Shown: one piece after another, positions 26,995-36,225 of the stretch
How positions within the stretch are numbered: position 1 is the first letter of the stretch
Layout: each line of letters starts with the position of its first letter
Assembly: GCA_003250395.1 (NCBI GenBank)
Contig: QKGM01000038.1
Location: 62,001-126,000, forward strand
Origin: Bacteroidota bacterium
GTDB taxonomy: Bacteria > Bacteroidota > Bacteroidia > Bacteroidales > TTA-H9
Direction of reading: 5' to 3'
DNA: 64,000 bases
Made by a program: the position numbers and the translations under genes
The notes under the pieces: model-generated
Database searches by the model: none
What the model saw: the letters and a program-made list of their open reading frames with translations, nothing else
Told to the model about the DNA's origin: nothing

Positions 26995-28077
26995 ATGAAA
27001 AGTTATCTATTGTTGGTAATAAGTGCTTTTGTAGTACTGACTCAGGCACCATTACTAATTAGAGAAAAAGAAAATAAAGTTGAAAAATTAAATGAGCAGA
27101 ATATGAATAATACAAAAAATGAGGAACATTATACTTTTGAATTAAGTGATAAAGTTATCAGAGAAAAAGTAGTTTTTAAGAACCGTTATGGTATATCTTT
27201 AACAGGCGATTTATATCTCCCCAAAGAAATGGGAAATGAGAAATTACCTGCTATTGTTATAAGTGGCCCTTATGGTGCTGTTAAAGAACAAGCATCAGGA
27301 CTATACGCGAATCAGATGGCGCAGAGGGGTTTTGCTGTTATTGCCTTCGATCCCTCCTTTACCGGAGAGAGTGGAGGTGAGCCTAGAAATGTTGCTTCAC
27401 CGGATATTTATACAGAAGATATGAGCGCAGCAATTGATTATCTTGGAATCCAGTCATTTGTTGACAGAAATAAAGTTGGAATTATTGGTATTTGTGGATT
27501 TGGAGGTTTTGCTTTAAATGCAAGTGCAGTTGACAAGAGGGTAAAGGCTGTTGCTGTTGCAAGTATGTACGACATGTCACGGGTAACGGCAAAGGGGTAT
27601 TTTGATAGTATGAAACAGGAACAGCGATCCCAATTATTGGAAGATTTAAGTCTACAGCGTTGGAATGATGCTGAGAAAGGAGAACCGGAATATAGTAATC
27701 ATGGTTTGCCGGAACCAGATAAATTATCTGGTGAAGAACCTGAATTTGTGAAAGGGTATGTTAATTATTACAAAACAGAAAGAGGTTTTCATCCAAGGTC
27801 AATTAATTCTAATGGTTCATGGACAAAGACCACTCCTATCTCTTTTATGAATATGCCAATTTTGACCTATATTAAAGAGATCTCTCCAAGGCCGGTACTT
27901 ATAATTGCAGGTGAAAACGCTCATTCACGTTATTTTAGTGAAGATGCATACAAGGCTGCTAACGAACCTAAGGAAATCATGATTATTCCAGGTGCAGTTC
28001 ATACAGATTTGTATGATAAAACAGATATAATTCCGTTTTCAAAGCTTGAAACATTTTTTAAAGAGAATTTGAAATAG
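26995..28077 (+). CDS. Exported alpha/beta hydrolase with Cys nucleophile elbow
   Basis: A 360-residue hydrolase with an N-terminal hydrophobic segment (LLLVISAFVVLTQAPLLI) that acts as signal or anchor. The core carries LPAIVISGPYGAVKEQ, AVIAFDPSFTGESGG and the elbow GIIGICGFGGFAL, where Cys167 occupies the nucleophile position, as in YcjY-type and dienelactone-hydrolase-like proteins. His in PGAVHTDLYD is the likely base and the acid lies near GENAHSRYFSED. The substrate is unknown. The cupin gene follows after 7 bases, so the two are co-transcribed, and the set is probably under the AraC regulator. Confidence 0.85.
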   Translation: MKSYLLLVISAFVVLTQAPLLIREKENKVEKLNEQNMNNTKNEEHYTFELSDKVIREKVVFKNRYGISLTGDLYLPKEMGNEKLPAIVISGPYGAVKEQASGLYANQMAQRGFAVIAFDPSFTGESGGEPRNVASPDIYTEDMSAAIDYLGIQSFVDRNKVGIIGICGFGGFALNASAVDKRVKAVAVASMYDMSRVTAKGYFDSMKQEQRSQLLEDLSLQRWNDAEKGEPEYSNHGLPEPDKLSGEEPEFVKGYVNYYKTERGFHPRSINSNGSWTKTTPISFMNMPILTYIKEISPRPVLIIAGENAHSRYFSEDAYKAANEPKEIMIIPGAVHTDLYDKTDIIPFSKLETFFKENLK

Positions 28078-28084
28078 TTTAACA

Positions 28085-28564
28085 ATGAAGTTGGGAATTT
28101 TTACAGTTTGCATGGTAATCATTTTAATATCATGTAATAATACAATGAATGAAAATAATAATACAATGAATAAAATTATAATATTTCCCAAGGGACAATC
28201 AGCAACTGAAAACTTCACAGGTACGACACATGTACAAATGCTTACAGTTGATGGAAAGAATTTTGATGCAATAAGTTATAACGTAACGTTTGCGCCAGGA
28301 AGCAGAACCTATTGGCATTCGCATCCCGGCGGACAATTGCTTTATTGTACCTCAGGTGAGGGGTGCTATCAGGAGAAGGGAGAACCAGTTCGGTATTTAA
28401 AAGTAGGTGATGTTGTAGAAATTAAGCCAGATGTAGTGCATTGGCACGGTGCAACTCCAAATTCAGAATTCATCCATTTAGGTATCAGTACCCAACTATC
28501 CAAAGGGCCTGCTGATTGGTTTGGTGAGGTAACAGATAAAGAATACGATAACGCCACTAAATAG
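28085..28564 (+). CDS. Cupin-domain lipoprotein
   Basis: A 159-residue protein with a lipoprotein signal (MVIILISC, Cys17) and a single conserved cupin barrel. Metal-binding residues are in YWHSHPGGQLLYCTSGEG (two His and a Gln) and in the second motif PDVVHWHGATP. This arrangement matches small cupins related to the (R)-hydroxynitrile lyase-like group and to cupins found next to carboxymuconolactone decarboxylases, but the reaction is not defined. It follows the hydrolase after 7 bases and is the last gene before a strong terminator. Confidence 0.85.
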   Translation: MKLGIFTVCMVIILISCNNTMNENNNTMNKIIIFPKGQSATENFTGTTHVQMLTVDGKNFDAISYNVTFAPGSRTYWHSHPGGQLLYCTSGEGCYQEKGEPVRYLKVGDVVEIKPDVVHWHGATPNSEFIHLGISTQLSKGPADWFGEVTDKEYDNATK

Positions 28565-28582
28565 GTCATTTTATATTTATGT

Positions 28583-28630
28583 AAAATAGCGTGTATTGGG
28601 TTGGTCCTGGTACACGTTATTTTGTTTTAA
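28583..28630 (+). terminator. Rho-independent terminator after the cupin gene
   Basis: Left arm AAAATAGCGTGTA (28583-28595), 15-base loop, right arm TACACGTTATTTT (28611-28623); 12 of 13 positions pair and the other is a G-T. A T-rich run (TTTTGTTTT) follows. Confidence 0.75.
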
Positions 28631-28773
28631 GATTTGGTCTTGATATATAGTCAATGGATTTTTTTCCTGTTAGTTTCTCCCGATTGTTTTCTGTTGTTAA
28701 AACCAACCAGCCGGTCAGGAGTTGTTATCAAAATAAATATTTAAATATCTATTGAACGTAATAGCTAAGTTTT

Positions 28774-28781
28774 TATATTTG
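28774..28781 (+). promoter_or_regulatory. Promoter with -33 TTG and -7 TATATTTG
   Basis: TTG at 28752-28754, a 19-base spacer and TATATTTG. Transcription would begin about 28788, leaving a leader of roughly 215 bases before the gene at 29005. The leader holds a 12-base palindrome CACCTTAAGGTG at 28891-28902. Confidence 0.45.
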
Positions 28782-29004
28782 ATCTGGAAATATCAGGAGT
28801 GAAATGTCTCATTCTACTCTTGGAAGTTTTTCAGGCGTGGGTTGAATTATTGGTCTGTGATTTAACTATTTATTTGATGAATTATTTTAGCACCTTAAGG
28901 TGAGATAATCACAACATGATCAAAGTGAATGAAATTATAATTTTAAACTTCTTTGGAAGAGAACCCTGTTATCTTTTTTATTAAGAAATTATTAGACAGA
29001 ACTG

Positions 29005-29451
29005 ATGGGAAGAATAAAGACGATCATTAAGCTTACAGTTTTAGCGCTTATTCTAGCTGTTTATGGATTTTCAGTACCTGATCAGCGCCATTTAGGCGAA
29101 TGGGTGGGAATACACAGAGGTGATACTGGAATAATAATATTAAACAGTGGGAACATTGCTGAATTTATATTTAATAATGAGGTGATGGGAGGAGATGGAT
29201 TTGAGGTCAATGGCATTAAAGCTGTGTTGCAGTATGAAATTGACTACACTAAAGATCCAATCTGGCTTGACTTCGTAGTCTATGAGGTAGGACAAGAACA
29301 AGAGAAAGGTAGAATAAAAGGAATTGTAAGATTCCTTTCAGATACCCAGATGGAGTTGCGTGTTTCCTTCGACTCTTCAATAGACAGGTTTTTGGCATTT
29401 GACAGTGAGGATACAGACAATACTATCATTCTAAATAAAGTGATGAAATAG
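29005..29451 (+). CDS. Small secreted protein of unknown function
   Basis: A 148-residue protein with an N-terminal signal (IKLTVLALILAVYGFSV). The mature part begins with HLGEWVGIHRGDTGIIILNSGNIAEF and continues as strands; this resembles the small beta-barrel, lipocalin-like 'TIGR03067-type' proteins that start with a G-x-W strand. The match is by general pattern only. It lies alone between a long leader and a 370-base gap. Function unknown. Confidence 0.6.
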   Translation: MGRIKTIIKLTVLALILAVYGFSVPDQRHLGEWVGIHRGDTGIIILNSGNIAEFIFNNEVMGGDGFEVNGIKAVLQYEIDYTKDPIWLDFVVYEVGQEQEKGRIKGIVRFLSDTQMELRVSFDSSIDRFLAFDSEDTDNTIILNKVMK

Positions 29452-29818
29452 GTGACAATTACCTTGCATTTAACACTGTACTTTATTTATTGAAACTGGC
29501 AACTTTCTACAAGAGTCTTATTAAGGAAGTTCTGATTCAGTAAAAAAATATTACAGTGTTTTTTTTGTTTTTGAAGCACTTATTGGGTGATTGAAAAAAT
29601 AAATTTGGTGATGATTAGCTAATTTATCACCTATTTTATTGAAAACATAGTTATTTATGGTTCAGAGCGCAGGATTTGATTTGTGAATTATGGAATAGTT
29701 GTTGCAGTTTTCCAGCGCAGGGTGGTATTGAATTATACTAAGTATAAGTGTAACGAAGTAATACAAACCAGACGGTAAGTTCGTCTGTAGAATAAGTAAC
29801 CAATAAAAACCTGAAGCT
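29452..29818. other. AT-rich gap before the von Willebrand A protein
   Basis: About 370 bases without a gene. A small dyad, CAGACG gtaagtt CGTCTG at 29769-29787, lies 32 bases before the next start codon and could fold in the leader. No clear TAnnTTTG box is seen. Confidence 0.4.
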
Positions 29819-31792
29819 ATGAAATCAATACTCAACTTTGTGCTGGTGGTTCTTTTATGTACAGGACAACCGGTTAGCCTTTTTTCGGCTGATCTTATGG
29901 GGGAGGTTTCTGATTCGGCAAGTCGGGAGCCAGTTCTTTTCGCCAATGTAGTTGTTGAAAAAGATGGAGTACTGGTTGGCGGGGCCACAACAAATATTGA
30001 CGGACAATATTTAATAAAAGATCTTCCAGGGGGAAAGGTATCGGTAAAAGTTTCATACGTGGGGTATAAATCTGTTGAAAAAGTTGTTTATCTGAGGAAT
30101 GACCGGATTAATAAGCTTAAAATTGGCCTGGCAACATCATCTGTTTATTTGAGGGGTGTAATGATGTGTACGAGTGTTTCTGGGGTTTCATCGCGTGATG
30201 GATCGATGGGAAGCAAACGAAAGGCGGCAGTCCCTGCCGTGGTAATTGGTGGCGTATTATCAAGACCCAAAGATTTGCCGTATGATAACCAGGAAGGGAT
30301 GGTTGCATCGGGTTTGCTGACAGCCACCGAATTGAACGACTTCAGCAAATGGAAGCTATGGAAGGATATTAGTTTGAAAGATCTATCTGCTTATAAGCAC
30401 ATCTGGTCGATGGTGCCAAAGGATCGTTATGTTGCACAGGTCAGGAATCAGGATGGGTTGCCAATTGCAGATGCCCCCGTTTCACTTCTTGACGATGAAG
30501 GGCAGATTATATGGAGGGCTCGTACCGACAATTCAGGGAAAGCAGAATTATGGTCAGGTTTTTTTGGTAAGAGAAAAGGGCGTGTTGAAGAAATCAGACT
30601 TGAATACAAGCAGCAACAGTTTGTATATAATCATCCTCACCCGATTAAAAAGGGGATTAATGGTTTTCAGATAGAAGCCGACTGTGACCAGTCAAACCTC
30701 ATCGAGATTGGTTTCGTGATGGATGTGACTGGTTCTATGAGTGATGAACTTGATTATTTAAAAGAGGAAGTTAAGGATATTGTGACCTTTGCCGGAAACA
30801 GGTTCCCTTCAGCATCACTGCGTACTGGGGTTGTGTTTTATACTTGTATCGGGAATAGTTTTACGAGCAGGACTTCCCCGTTAACATACGATCAGGATGC
30901 CACTGTCTCTTATATCACAGCACAGTATACCAGTCAGGGTGGTGATGAGGCTGTTGAGGAGGGGCTTAGATCAGGACTCGATAGTTTGGGCTGGAGCGAT
31001 AAGGCCCGTGCAAGGATTCTTTTCCTGATCCTGGATCAACCTCCTCTCGAGAGGCCTGATATTGTAGCTAAGATACAGCAATGTATCACTGATGCCGCAA
31101 CAAATGGGATCAGGATTATCCCTGTTGTGGCCAGTGCAGAGGACAGAAATTGTGCTGGCAGTATGGAATACTTGATGCGTTCTATAGCGCTGGGAACCAA
31201 CGGAACTTATGTTGCCCTGACTGATCACAGCCTGATAGGTGATCATCATGAAAAGCCCACCACGGATAGCTATGATGTGGAGATATTCAACGATCTGATT
31301 AAAAGGCTTATCAGTAGGTATGTCTACTTACCCCCTTGTAGTTCTACTCAGGATACTCAGGTTGCAGACACTGGTATTGCCTGGAATTCGAGGATCATAA
31401 CCAGAGAGATTATTGATGCGTCCCGAACGCTTAAAGAAGATATTCCTGATGTTTTGAACAAGGATTTTCGAGAACATGGAGATTCAATGGTTGAGAAACA
31501 GGAACAGATAGTGAGTGATACAACCGAACAAAAGCAATCTTCCGAGATTATACCAAAGATTGGATTCCGTTATTATCCGAATCCAACCTCGGGCCCGGTA
31601 ACTATCCGATTCGAGAAATCTATCCGTGAGATAAGGCTGGCAGATATTTCCGGGAAGCTGATAGCCCGTTATAATACAGGGGGGAAAGATATCCTTCAGA
31701 TCGATCTATCGGGTTATAGTTCAGGAATCTATTATTTGGTTGGAGAAGATGATGGAGAAAGTTTTTCCGGGAAAGTTTTGCTAAACAGGTAG
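29819..31792 (+). CDS. T9SS-sorted von Willebrand A domain protein
   Basis: A 657-residue secreted protein. Residues 1-24 are a signal peptide. Residues about 27-105 form a carboxypeptidase-regulatory-like domain (LMGEVSDSASREPVLFANVV). A second beta domain at about 205-285 precedes a von Willebrand A domain (about 294-480) whose MIDAS reads DVTGSM (Asp302, Thr304 in place of the common Ser, Ser306). The last 85 residues are a type A Por-secretion sorting domain (YYPNPTSGPVTIRF ... SGIYYLV). The protein is expected to be exported by the type IX system and attached to or released from the surface, where the vWA domain would bind a partner protein. The partner is unknown. Confidence 0.85.
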   Translation: MKSILNFVLVVLLCTGQPVSLFSADLMGEVSDSASREPVLFANVVVEKDGVLVGGATTNIDGQYLIKDLPGGKVSVKVSYVGYKSVEKVVYLRNDRINKLKIGLATSSVYLRGVMMCTSVSGVSSRDGSMGSKRKAAVPAVVIGGVLSRPKDLPYDNQEGMVASGLLTATELNDFSKWKLWKDISLKDLSAYKHIWSMVPKDRYVAQVRNQDGLPIADAPVSLLDDEGQIIWRARTDNSGKAELWSGFFGKRKGRVEEIRLEYKQQQFVYNHPHPIKKGINGFQIEADCDQSNLIEIGFVMDVTGSMSDELDYLKEEVKDIVTFAGNRFPSASLRTGVVFYTCIGNSFTSRTSPLTYDQDATVSYITAQYTSQGGDEAVEEGLRSGLDSLGWSDKARARILFLILDQPPLERPDIVAKIQQCITDAATNGIRIIPVVASAEDRNCAGSMEYLMRSIALGTNGTYVALTDHSLIGDHHEKPTTDSYDVEIFNDLIKRLISRYVYLPPCSSTQDTQVADTGIAWNSRIITREIIDASRTLKEDIPDVLNKDFREHGDSMVEKQEQIVSDTTEQKQSSEIIPKIGFRYYPNPTSGPVTIRFEKSIREIRLADISGKLIARYNTGGKDILQIDLSGYSSGIYYLVGEDDGESFSGKVLLNR

Positions 31793-32048
31793 TTTAGGTT
31801 CCCGGCCAGTAAAATTTTTGATCAATGAGATGTATGGTTATAATAATTATGCCAGGATGTCGTCAGATGAGATTGTTTGTTTATAACGAAGGTTAACCGG
31901 CCACCATTGGAATGGTATTTCATGCATTATAGAAGAAATCCGGAAGGTTGTTGTTTCTGTGTAAAAGGCCATGAAGATATGACAACAAAAAATTGAAAAA
32001 TCAGTTTAGGATTAATGGATACGTAATATAATCAATCACCTTTTTCAA

Positions 32049-32492
32049 ATGATACCAGTAACAGATAAATCAAAACTGCTCGCAGTTTCGCTTGAGCTTC
32101 AGAATCAAAAGCTGCATTTCAAAGGCAATACCGACTTTTCAGAAACGCTTCAGATTGACTATGTACCACCGTTTGGTGATGGGTTGGGTTTTACTTCGCT
32201 TGAACTTCTGTTGTTTAGCCTTGCCTCTTGCGTGGGATCTACATTCCTGCTGCTTACCCGCAGATCGGGCCGTACAATCGATGCCCTTACAATTGAAGCG
32301 ACCGGGGATCGCAGACAGGAGCATCCTACGGCATTTACCTCTATCGATCTGTATCTTAGATTCAAATCGTCCGACCTGACGCAGGAAGATTGCCTTAAAG
32401 CCCAGCATATCGCGGAGACCTCTCTATGCCCTGTTTACAGTATGGTGAAAGGTAACGTGGATGTTAATTTCCATTATGAAATTACCGGTTAA
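32049..32492 (+). CDS. OsmC family peroxiredoxin-like protein
   Basis: A 147-residue cytoplasmic protein of the OsmC/Ohr superfamily. Both redox cysteines are present: Cys61 in LFSLASCVGS and Cys127 in AETSLCPVYSMV. The family reduces organic hydroperoxides by a thiol mechanism. It lies 82 bases ahead of a YciI gene on the same strand. No exact -7 box precedes it. Confidence 0.9.
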   Translation: MIPVTDKSKLLAVSLELQNQKLHFKGNTDFSETLQIDYVPPFGDGLGFTSLELLLFSLASCVGSTFLLLTRRSGRTIDALTIEATGDRRQEHPTAFTSIDLYLRFKSSDLTQEDCLKAQHIAETSLCPVYSMVKGNVDVNFHYEITG

Positions 32493-32574
32493 ATAATCTT
32501 GTAACGACTTTTATTTTATAAACTGCCAATAGTTGAAAACCTGCCATTTGAAGATGGCTATATCATAATTTTTT

Positions 32575-32871
32575 ATGGATCAACATTTTATTGTATTGTT
32601 AACTTATATCAAACCTCTTGAAGAGGTTGATAGATATATAGAGGGGCACAGAGATTTTCTCAGGAAATACTATAACAGCGGCCACCTGATTGTCTCAGGT
32701 CCCCAGATTCCACGTACCGGAGGTCTTATCATGATGCGTGCCCAGAGTATTAAAGAGGTTGAAAGTATCATGGCCGAAGATCCGTTTTCTATCAACCAGG
32801 TAGCCACCTGTCAGATTGTTCAGTTTAAGGCGGCTGACTTTGCAGAAGATTTTGCAAAGGTTATGGCCTGA
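32575..32871 (+). CDS. YciI family protein
   Basis: A 98-residue alpha/beta ferredoxin-like-fold protein. The family's conserved His-Asp pair is in EGHRDFLRKYYNSGHL (His25, Asp27) and is followed by VSGPQIPRTGGLIMM and the EDPF segment. Some members act as enzymes such as dehydrochlorinases or muconolactone isomerase-like proteins, but most are uncharacterised. It ends about 110 bases before a strong stem shared with the convergent cyd operon. Confidence 0.85.
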   Translation: MDQHFIVLLTYIKPLEEVDRYIEGHRDFLRKYYNSGHLIVSGPQIPRTGGLIMMRAQSIKEVESIMAEDPFSINQVATCQIVQFKAADFAEDFAKVMA

Positions 32872-32983
32872 AATGGTTCCGGCAGCAATCAACATGAGAT
32901 TGTAACCTCCCGGAAATCAAACCGACAGGAAAAAAATGGAAATTGTCGGGTTCAATAAAACCCGGGTTATTCATATCAACAAA

Positions 32984-33025
32984 AAAGCTCCCTCAACCAC
33001 AATAGATAGCGGTTGAGGGAGCTTT
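32984..33025 (-). terminator. Terminator of the cyd operon (likely bidirectional)
   Basis: A perfect 15-bp stem: AAAGCTCCCTCAACC at 32984-32998 and GGTTGAGGGAGCTTT at 33011-33025 with a 12-base loop. On the minus strand it is followed by TTTTTTG, a proper U-tract for the cyd transcript. On the plus strand TTTATTTAA follows, so it may also stop the OsmC-YciI transcript. Confidence 0.88.
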
Positions 33026-33040
33026 ATTTAACAGAGAGTT

Positions 33041-33154
33041 TTATTCTCCTTTTTCGAGAGCTTTCTCAAACTTCTTCAGTGCCCACCGCGAGAAGTAATA
33101 GGCGGCGATGATCATTACGGGCCATGAGAAAAACCATATAATTGAGCTTATCAT
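33041..33154 (-). CDS. 37-residue CydX-like small membrane protein
   Basis: An ATG-to-TAA frame starting 14 bases after the cydB stop and ending just before the terminator encodes one hydrophobic helix (SIIWFFSWPVMIIAAYYF) followed by a charged tail (KKFEKALEKGE). It is within the cyd transcript. In other bacteria a single-helix subunit of about this size (CydX, CydS) is encoded after cydAB and stabilises the oxidase haems. The sequence is not obviously like E. coli CydX, so the functional match is inferred from position, length and topology. Confidence 0.75.
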   Translation of the reverse strand: MISSIIWFFSWPVMIIAAYYFSRWALKKFEKALEKGE

Positions 33155-33168
33155 AGCATTATCAGTGT

Positions 33169-34365
33169 TTAGTAGGTGTGGTGTTCTTCATTTAATTCCT
33201 GTTCGCTGATTCTCTTATTGTTCATCGACTTCCATGCATACCAGATATAGGCAAGTACAAACGGAACCATCAGCGATACGTAACTCATAGCCGTAAGTGT
33301 ATAGTGACTTGAAGAGCTGTTTTTAATCGTCAGCGAGCTTTGCATAAATGCCTGAGAGGCGGCAGAACCGGCTTCAAGGGAACAATCGAAAGCAGGGTAA
33401 TAAGCTGTGTTGTTAAATCCAACATTAAGCAGCAACATCCATACTGTAAGTATGGTACCTAATCCGGCATACCATATTCCTTTACGTGAATCCTTAAACC
33501 ATGTTAATCCAATACCCGCCAATACAAGTACAACACCAGCCAGAAACAACAACAGTACAAGAGGCATGGCCAGGAAGTTATTGATATATTTATATGGCTC
33601 AAGTGTTACTTCGGCAGTATCTGGATTGACAGCAAAGCCGTCTTTCAGCAGGACAGCACCAAGAAAATAGAGGAAAAATACCAGGAATGGAATGCTGTTT
33701 ATTAACAACTGATGTTTAGACCGGGTAAGAATTGCATCGTTTTCGATGCTATTGATCAGGTAAAGGCTTCCCAAAACTCTGCTGAGAAAGAAAACGGAAA
33801 GTCCCAGTGCTACGTTGGTAAAGTTAAGAACGGCTTCAAGCCCGTGAGCAGGACCTTCCCAGGCAGAAATGGCATTTGAGCCACCAGTAAGGTTAAGAAG
33901 GTTCATTTTGTCAACCGAGAATGCCGAGCCGGTAAAAAAGGTGCCAACAGCAGTCCCGATCAGTACGGTTCCGAGAATACCGTTGACCAGCAGGAATATT
34001 TCATAGGTCCTTTGCCCCAGGAAATTGTTGGGTTTACTCCTGAATTCATACGATACAGCCTGAATGATGAAAGCAAACAGGATGGCCATCCACACCCAGT
34101 AGGCACCGCCGAAACTTGTGCTGTAAAAAAGAGGGAATGAGGCAAAAAAGGCTCCACCGAAGGTGACCAGTGTTGTAAAAGTGAATTCCCACTTACGACC
34201 AAGTGTATTCACAATGAGTTTACGTTCAGTTTCTGTCTTTCCAACAGTGTAGAGCAGGGTTTGACCTCCCTGAACGAACATGAGAAAAACCAGTAAAGCA
34301 CCAAGCAGCGACACTATTATCCACCAGTATTGCTGTAATAATTCTAACGACATTGTTTCAAACAT
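33169..34365 (-). CDS. cydB: Cytochrome bd oxidase subunit II
   Basis: A 398-residue inner-membrane protein with about nine hydrophobic segments, the second subunit of the bd-type quinol oxidase that reduces oxygen to water with high affinity. The N-terminal QQYWWIIVSLLGALLVFLMFVQGGQTLL is the usual CydB start region, and residues around WEFTFTTLVTFGGAFFASFPLFYS are conserved in the family. It starts one base after the cydA stop. The form is typical of the Bacteroidota branch. Confidence 0.93.
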   Translation of the reverse strand: MFETMSLELLQQYWWIIVSLLGALLVFLMFVQGGQTLLYTVGKTETERKLIVNTLGRKWEFTFTTLVTFGGAFFASFPLFYSTSFGGAYWVWMAILFAFIIQAVSYEFRSKPNNFLGQRTYEIFLLVNGILGTVLIGTAVGTFFTGSAFSVDKMNLLNLTGGSNAISAWEGPAHGLEAVLNFTNVALGLSVFFLSRVLGSLYLINSIENDAILTRSKHQLLINSIPFLVFFLYFLGAVLLKDGFAVNPDTAEVTLEPYKYINNFLAMPLVLLLFLAGVVLVLAGIGLTWFKDSRKGIWYAGLGTILTVWMLLLNVGFNNTAYYPAFDCSLEAGSAASQAFMQSSLTIKNSSSSHYTLTAMSYVSLMVPFVLAYIWYAWKSMNNKRISEQELNEEHHTY

Positions 34366-34366
34366 A

Positions 34367-35905
34367 TTAGTGTCCTCCTTCGTTTTGTGGTCCTTTGCGG
34401 ATTTGTGATAGCATAATTTTCAGTTCAGCGATGAGCAGCGTTGTGAAGGTGATGGCAAAAAGCCAGAAAGTAACCTGTACGCTTGATGTCTCAATCTTCG
34501 ATATTGCTGCCATAGTCGGCATCAGATCCTGAATTACCCAGGGTTGCCTTCCGACTTCAGCAACAATCCATCCTGCCTGTGATGTGATGTAAGCCAATGG
34601 TATGGAGAAGATGGCAATAAGGTAGAGCCATCTTTTCCCTTCAACCTTGTTTTTGATGCTTATCCAGAAGAAATAGATGAAAAGGATAAGGAAAAACCCG
34701 CCCAGAAATACCATGATACGGAAAGAATAGAAAGTGAGTTTTACCGGGGGAATAAAGTCTTCCGGGGCATTAGCATACCCATAACCAAAATGTTCATAGT
34801 TTTCACGGAATATTGCCAGGCTGGCTTGCGCAAGAGAATCTTCGCCAGCTTTTTTTGCTGTCTTGTACGTTGCCAGAGAATTAATGGCGAGTCTGCCCTT
34901 CTCCATTCGTTCTGAAAAGGAAGGAATACCCTGGTCAGGATTGCCGTAAGTGAAGTCGTAAATGCCTGGAACAAAGGCATTCGGACTGGCAAATGCCATA
35001 TATGACAACATGTTAGGAATTTCAATCTTAAAAATAAAGTTTTGTTTTTTTGCTGTATCAGCATCGGGAGTCATTGCACCAAATGCAACCAGAGGGGCAA
35101 ATGATCTGCCGTGGTAATGGTTCTCCATAGCAGCAAATTTCACTGGCTGCACTTTTGCCATTTCACGGGCAGAGCTATCACCGGTTGTGATGGTAATGAC
35201 GGCAAACAACAAACCGAAGGCAGAAGCAATGACAATACTTCTTTTAGCAAACAGGATCTCGCGTTTTTTGAGTAAATACCATGAACTAATACCAATCACT
35301 ACGATAGCAGCAAGCATGTAGGATGAGGTAATAGTGTGCAGAAATTTGTTGATAGCTGTTGGGGAGAAAAGAACTGCCCAGAAGTCAGCCATTTCATTGC
35401 GGGCTGTATCAGGGTTAAAGTTCATTCCGGTTGGGTTCTGCATCCAGGCATTGGCAACGAGAATCCATAGCGCAGATAAGTTAGCACCGATAGCAGTAAG
35501 CCAGGTTGAAGCAAGGTGAAATTTCTTACTCACTTTATTCCATCCAAAGAACATAATGGCGATGAAAGTGCTTTCCATGAAAAAGGCCATAATTCCTTCA
35601 ACTGCCAATGGTGCACCGAAGATATCACCCACAAACCATGAGTAATTGCTCCAGTTGGTTCCAAATTCAAATTCCAGAATAATTCCGGTGGCAACTCCAA
35701 TGGCAAAATTGATACCAAAGACAGTCATCCAGAAACGGGTTATCTTTTTCCACTCGGGGTTGCCTGTACGTACATAGATCGTCTCCATAATAGCAATAAT
35801 GAAGGTGATCCCTAATGTGAGCGGAACAAACAACCAGTGAAACATGGCTGTAAGGGCAAATTGAGCCCTCGACCATTCAATCAGTGATGCGTTGAATTCT
35901 ATCAT
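34367..35905 (-). CDS. cydA: Cytochrome bd oxidase subunit I
   Basis: A 512-residue inner-membrane quinol oxidase subunit carrying haems b558, b595 and d. Haem ligands and proton-path residues can be placed: His23 (TAMFHWLFVPLT), His190 (NKFLHTITSSYM), Glu103 and Glu111 (EGIMAFFMES), and the GRQPWVIQD motif near the C-terminus. The quinol-binding loop is of the short type. It lies between DUF4492 (27 bases upstream) and cydB (1 base downstream). High oxygen affinity fits a microaerobic or oxygen-scavenging role beside the anaerobic reductase NrdD. Confidence 0.96.
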   Translation of the reverse strand: MIEFNASLIEWSRAQFALTAMFHWLFVPLTLGITFIIAIMETIYVRTGNPEWKKITRFWMTVFGINFAIGVATGIILEFEFGTNWSNYSWFVGDIFGAPLAVEGIMAFFMESTFIAIMFFGWNKVSKKFHLASTWLTAIGANLSALWILVANAWMQNPTGMNFNPDTARNEMADFWAVLFSPTAINKFLHTITSSYMLAAIVVIGISSWYLLKKREILFAKRSIVIASAFGLLFAVITITTGDSSAREMAKVQPVKFAAMENHYHGRSFAPLVAFGAMTPDADTAKKQNFIFKIEIPNMLSYMAFASPNAFVPGIYDFTYGNPDQGIPSFSERMEKGRLAINSLATYKTAKKAGEDSLAQASLAIFRENYEHFGYGYANAPEDFIPPVKLTFYSFRIMVFLGGFFLILFIYFFWISIKNKVEGKRWLYLIAIFSIPLAYITSQAGWIVAEVGRQPWVIQDLMPTMAAISKIETSSVQVTFWLFAITFTTLLIAELKIMLSQIRKGPQNEGGH

Positions 35906-35932
35906 ATATAGTGTTTTGGGATTAAGGTTGTC

Positions 35933-36148
35933 TTATTGTTTTCCGGTGAGGCGGTCGATTACATATTCGCTCCGCTGCTCTTCAGATGTGAAGTTGGTTT
36001 TAAGAAAATCTTTAAAAAAGAATAGCTTCAGGATGGCAAACATGATAAAAAGCTTGATGGCTATAATAATCCATAATCTTTTACCAACGGTCATGCTGCG
36101 GAATCCGTCATAATAGAGGTAAAAAGCATTCTTTAGAAATGTACGCAT
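35933..36148 (-). CDS. DUF4492 domain protein
   Basis: A 71-residue protein with a hydrophobic helix (LWIIIAIKLFIMFAILKLFFF) and the opening FLKNAFYLYYDGFRSMTVGK typical of DUF4492. In Bacteroidota and Campylobacterota this small family is usually encoded directly before cydA, as here, so a role in assembly of the bd oxidase is likely although not proven. It is the first gene of the cyd transcript. Confidence 0.88.
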   Translation of the reverse strand: MRTFLKNAFYLYYDGFRSMTVGKRLWIIIAIKLFIMFAILKLFFFKDFLKTNFTSEEQRSEYVIDRLTGKQ

Positions 36149-36225
36149 CCGATGATTATGATTAGTCAGTATAATTGTATGGTTTGGCCATTTTTTCTGA
36201 TAAAGGTCATCATATTTTGCTCTCG

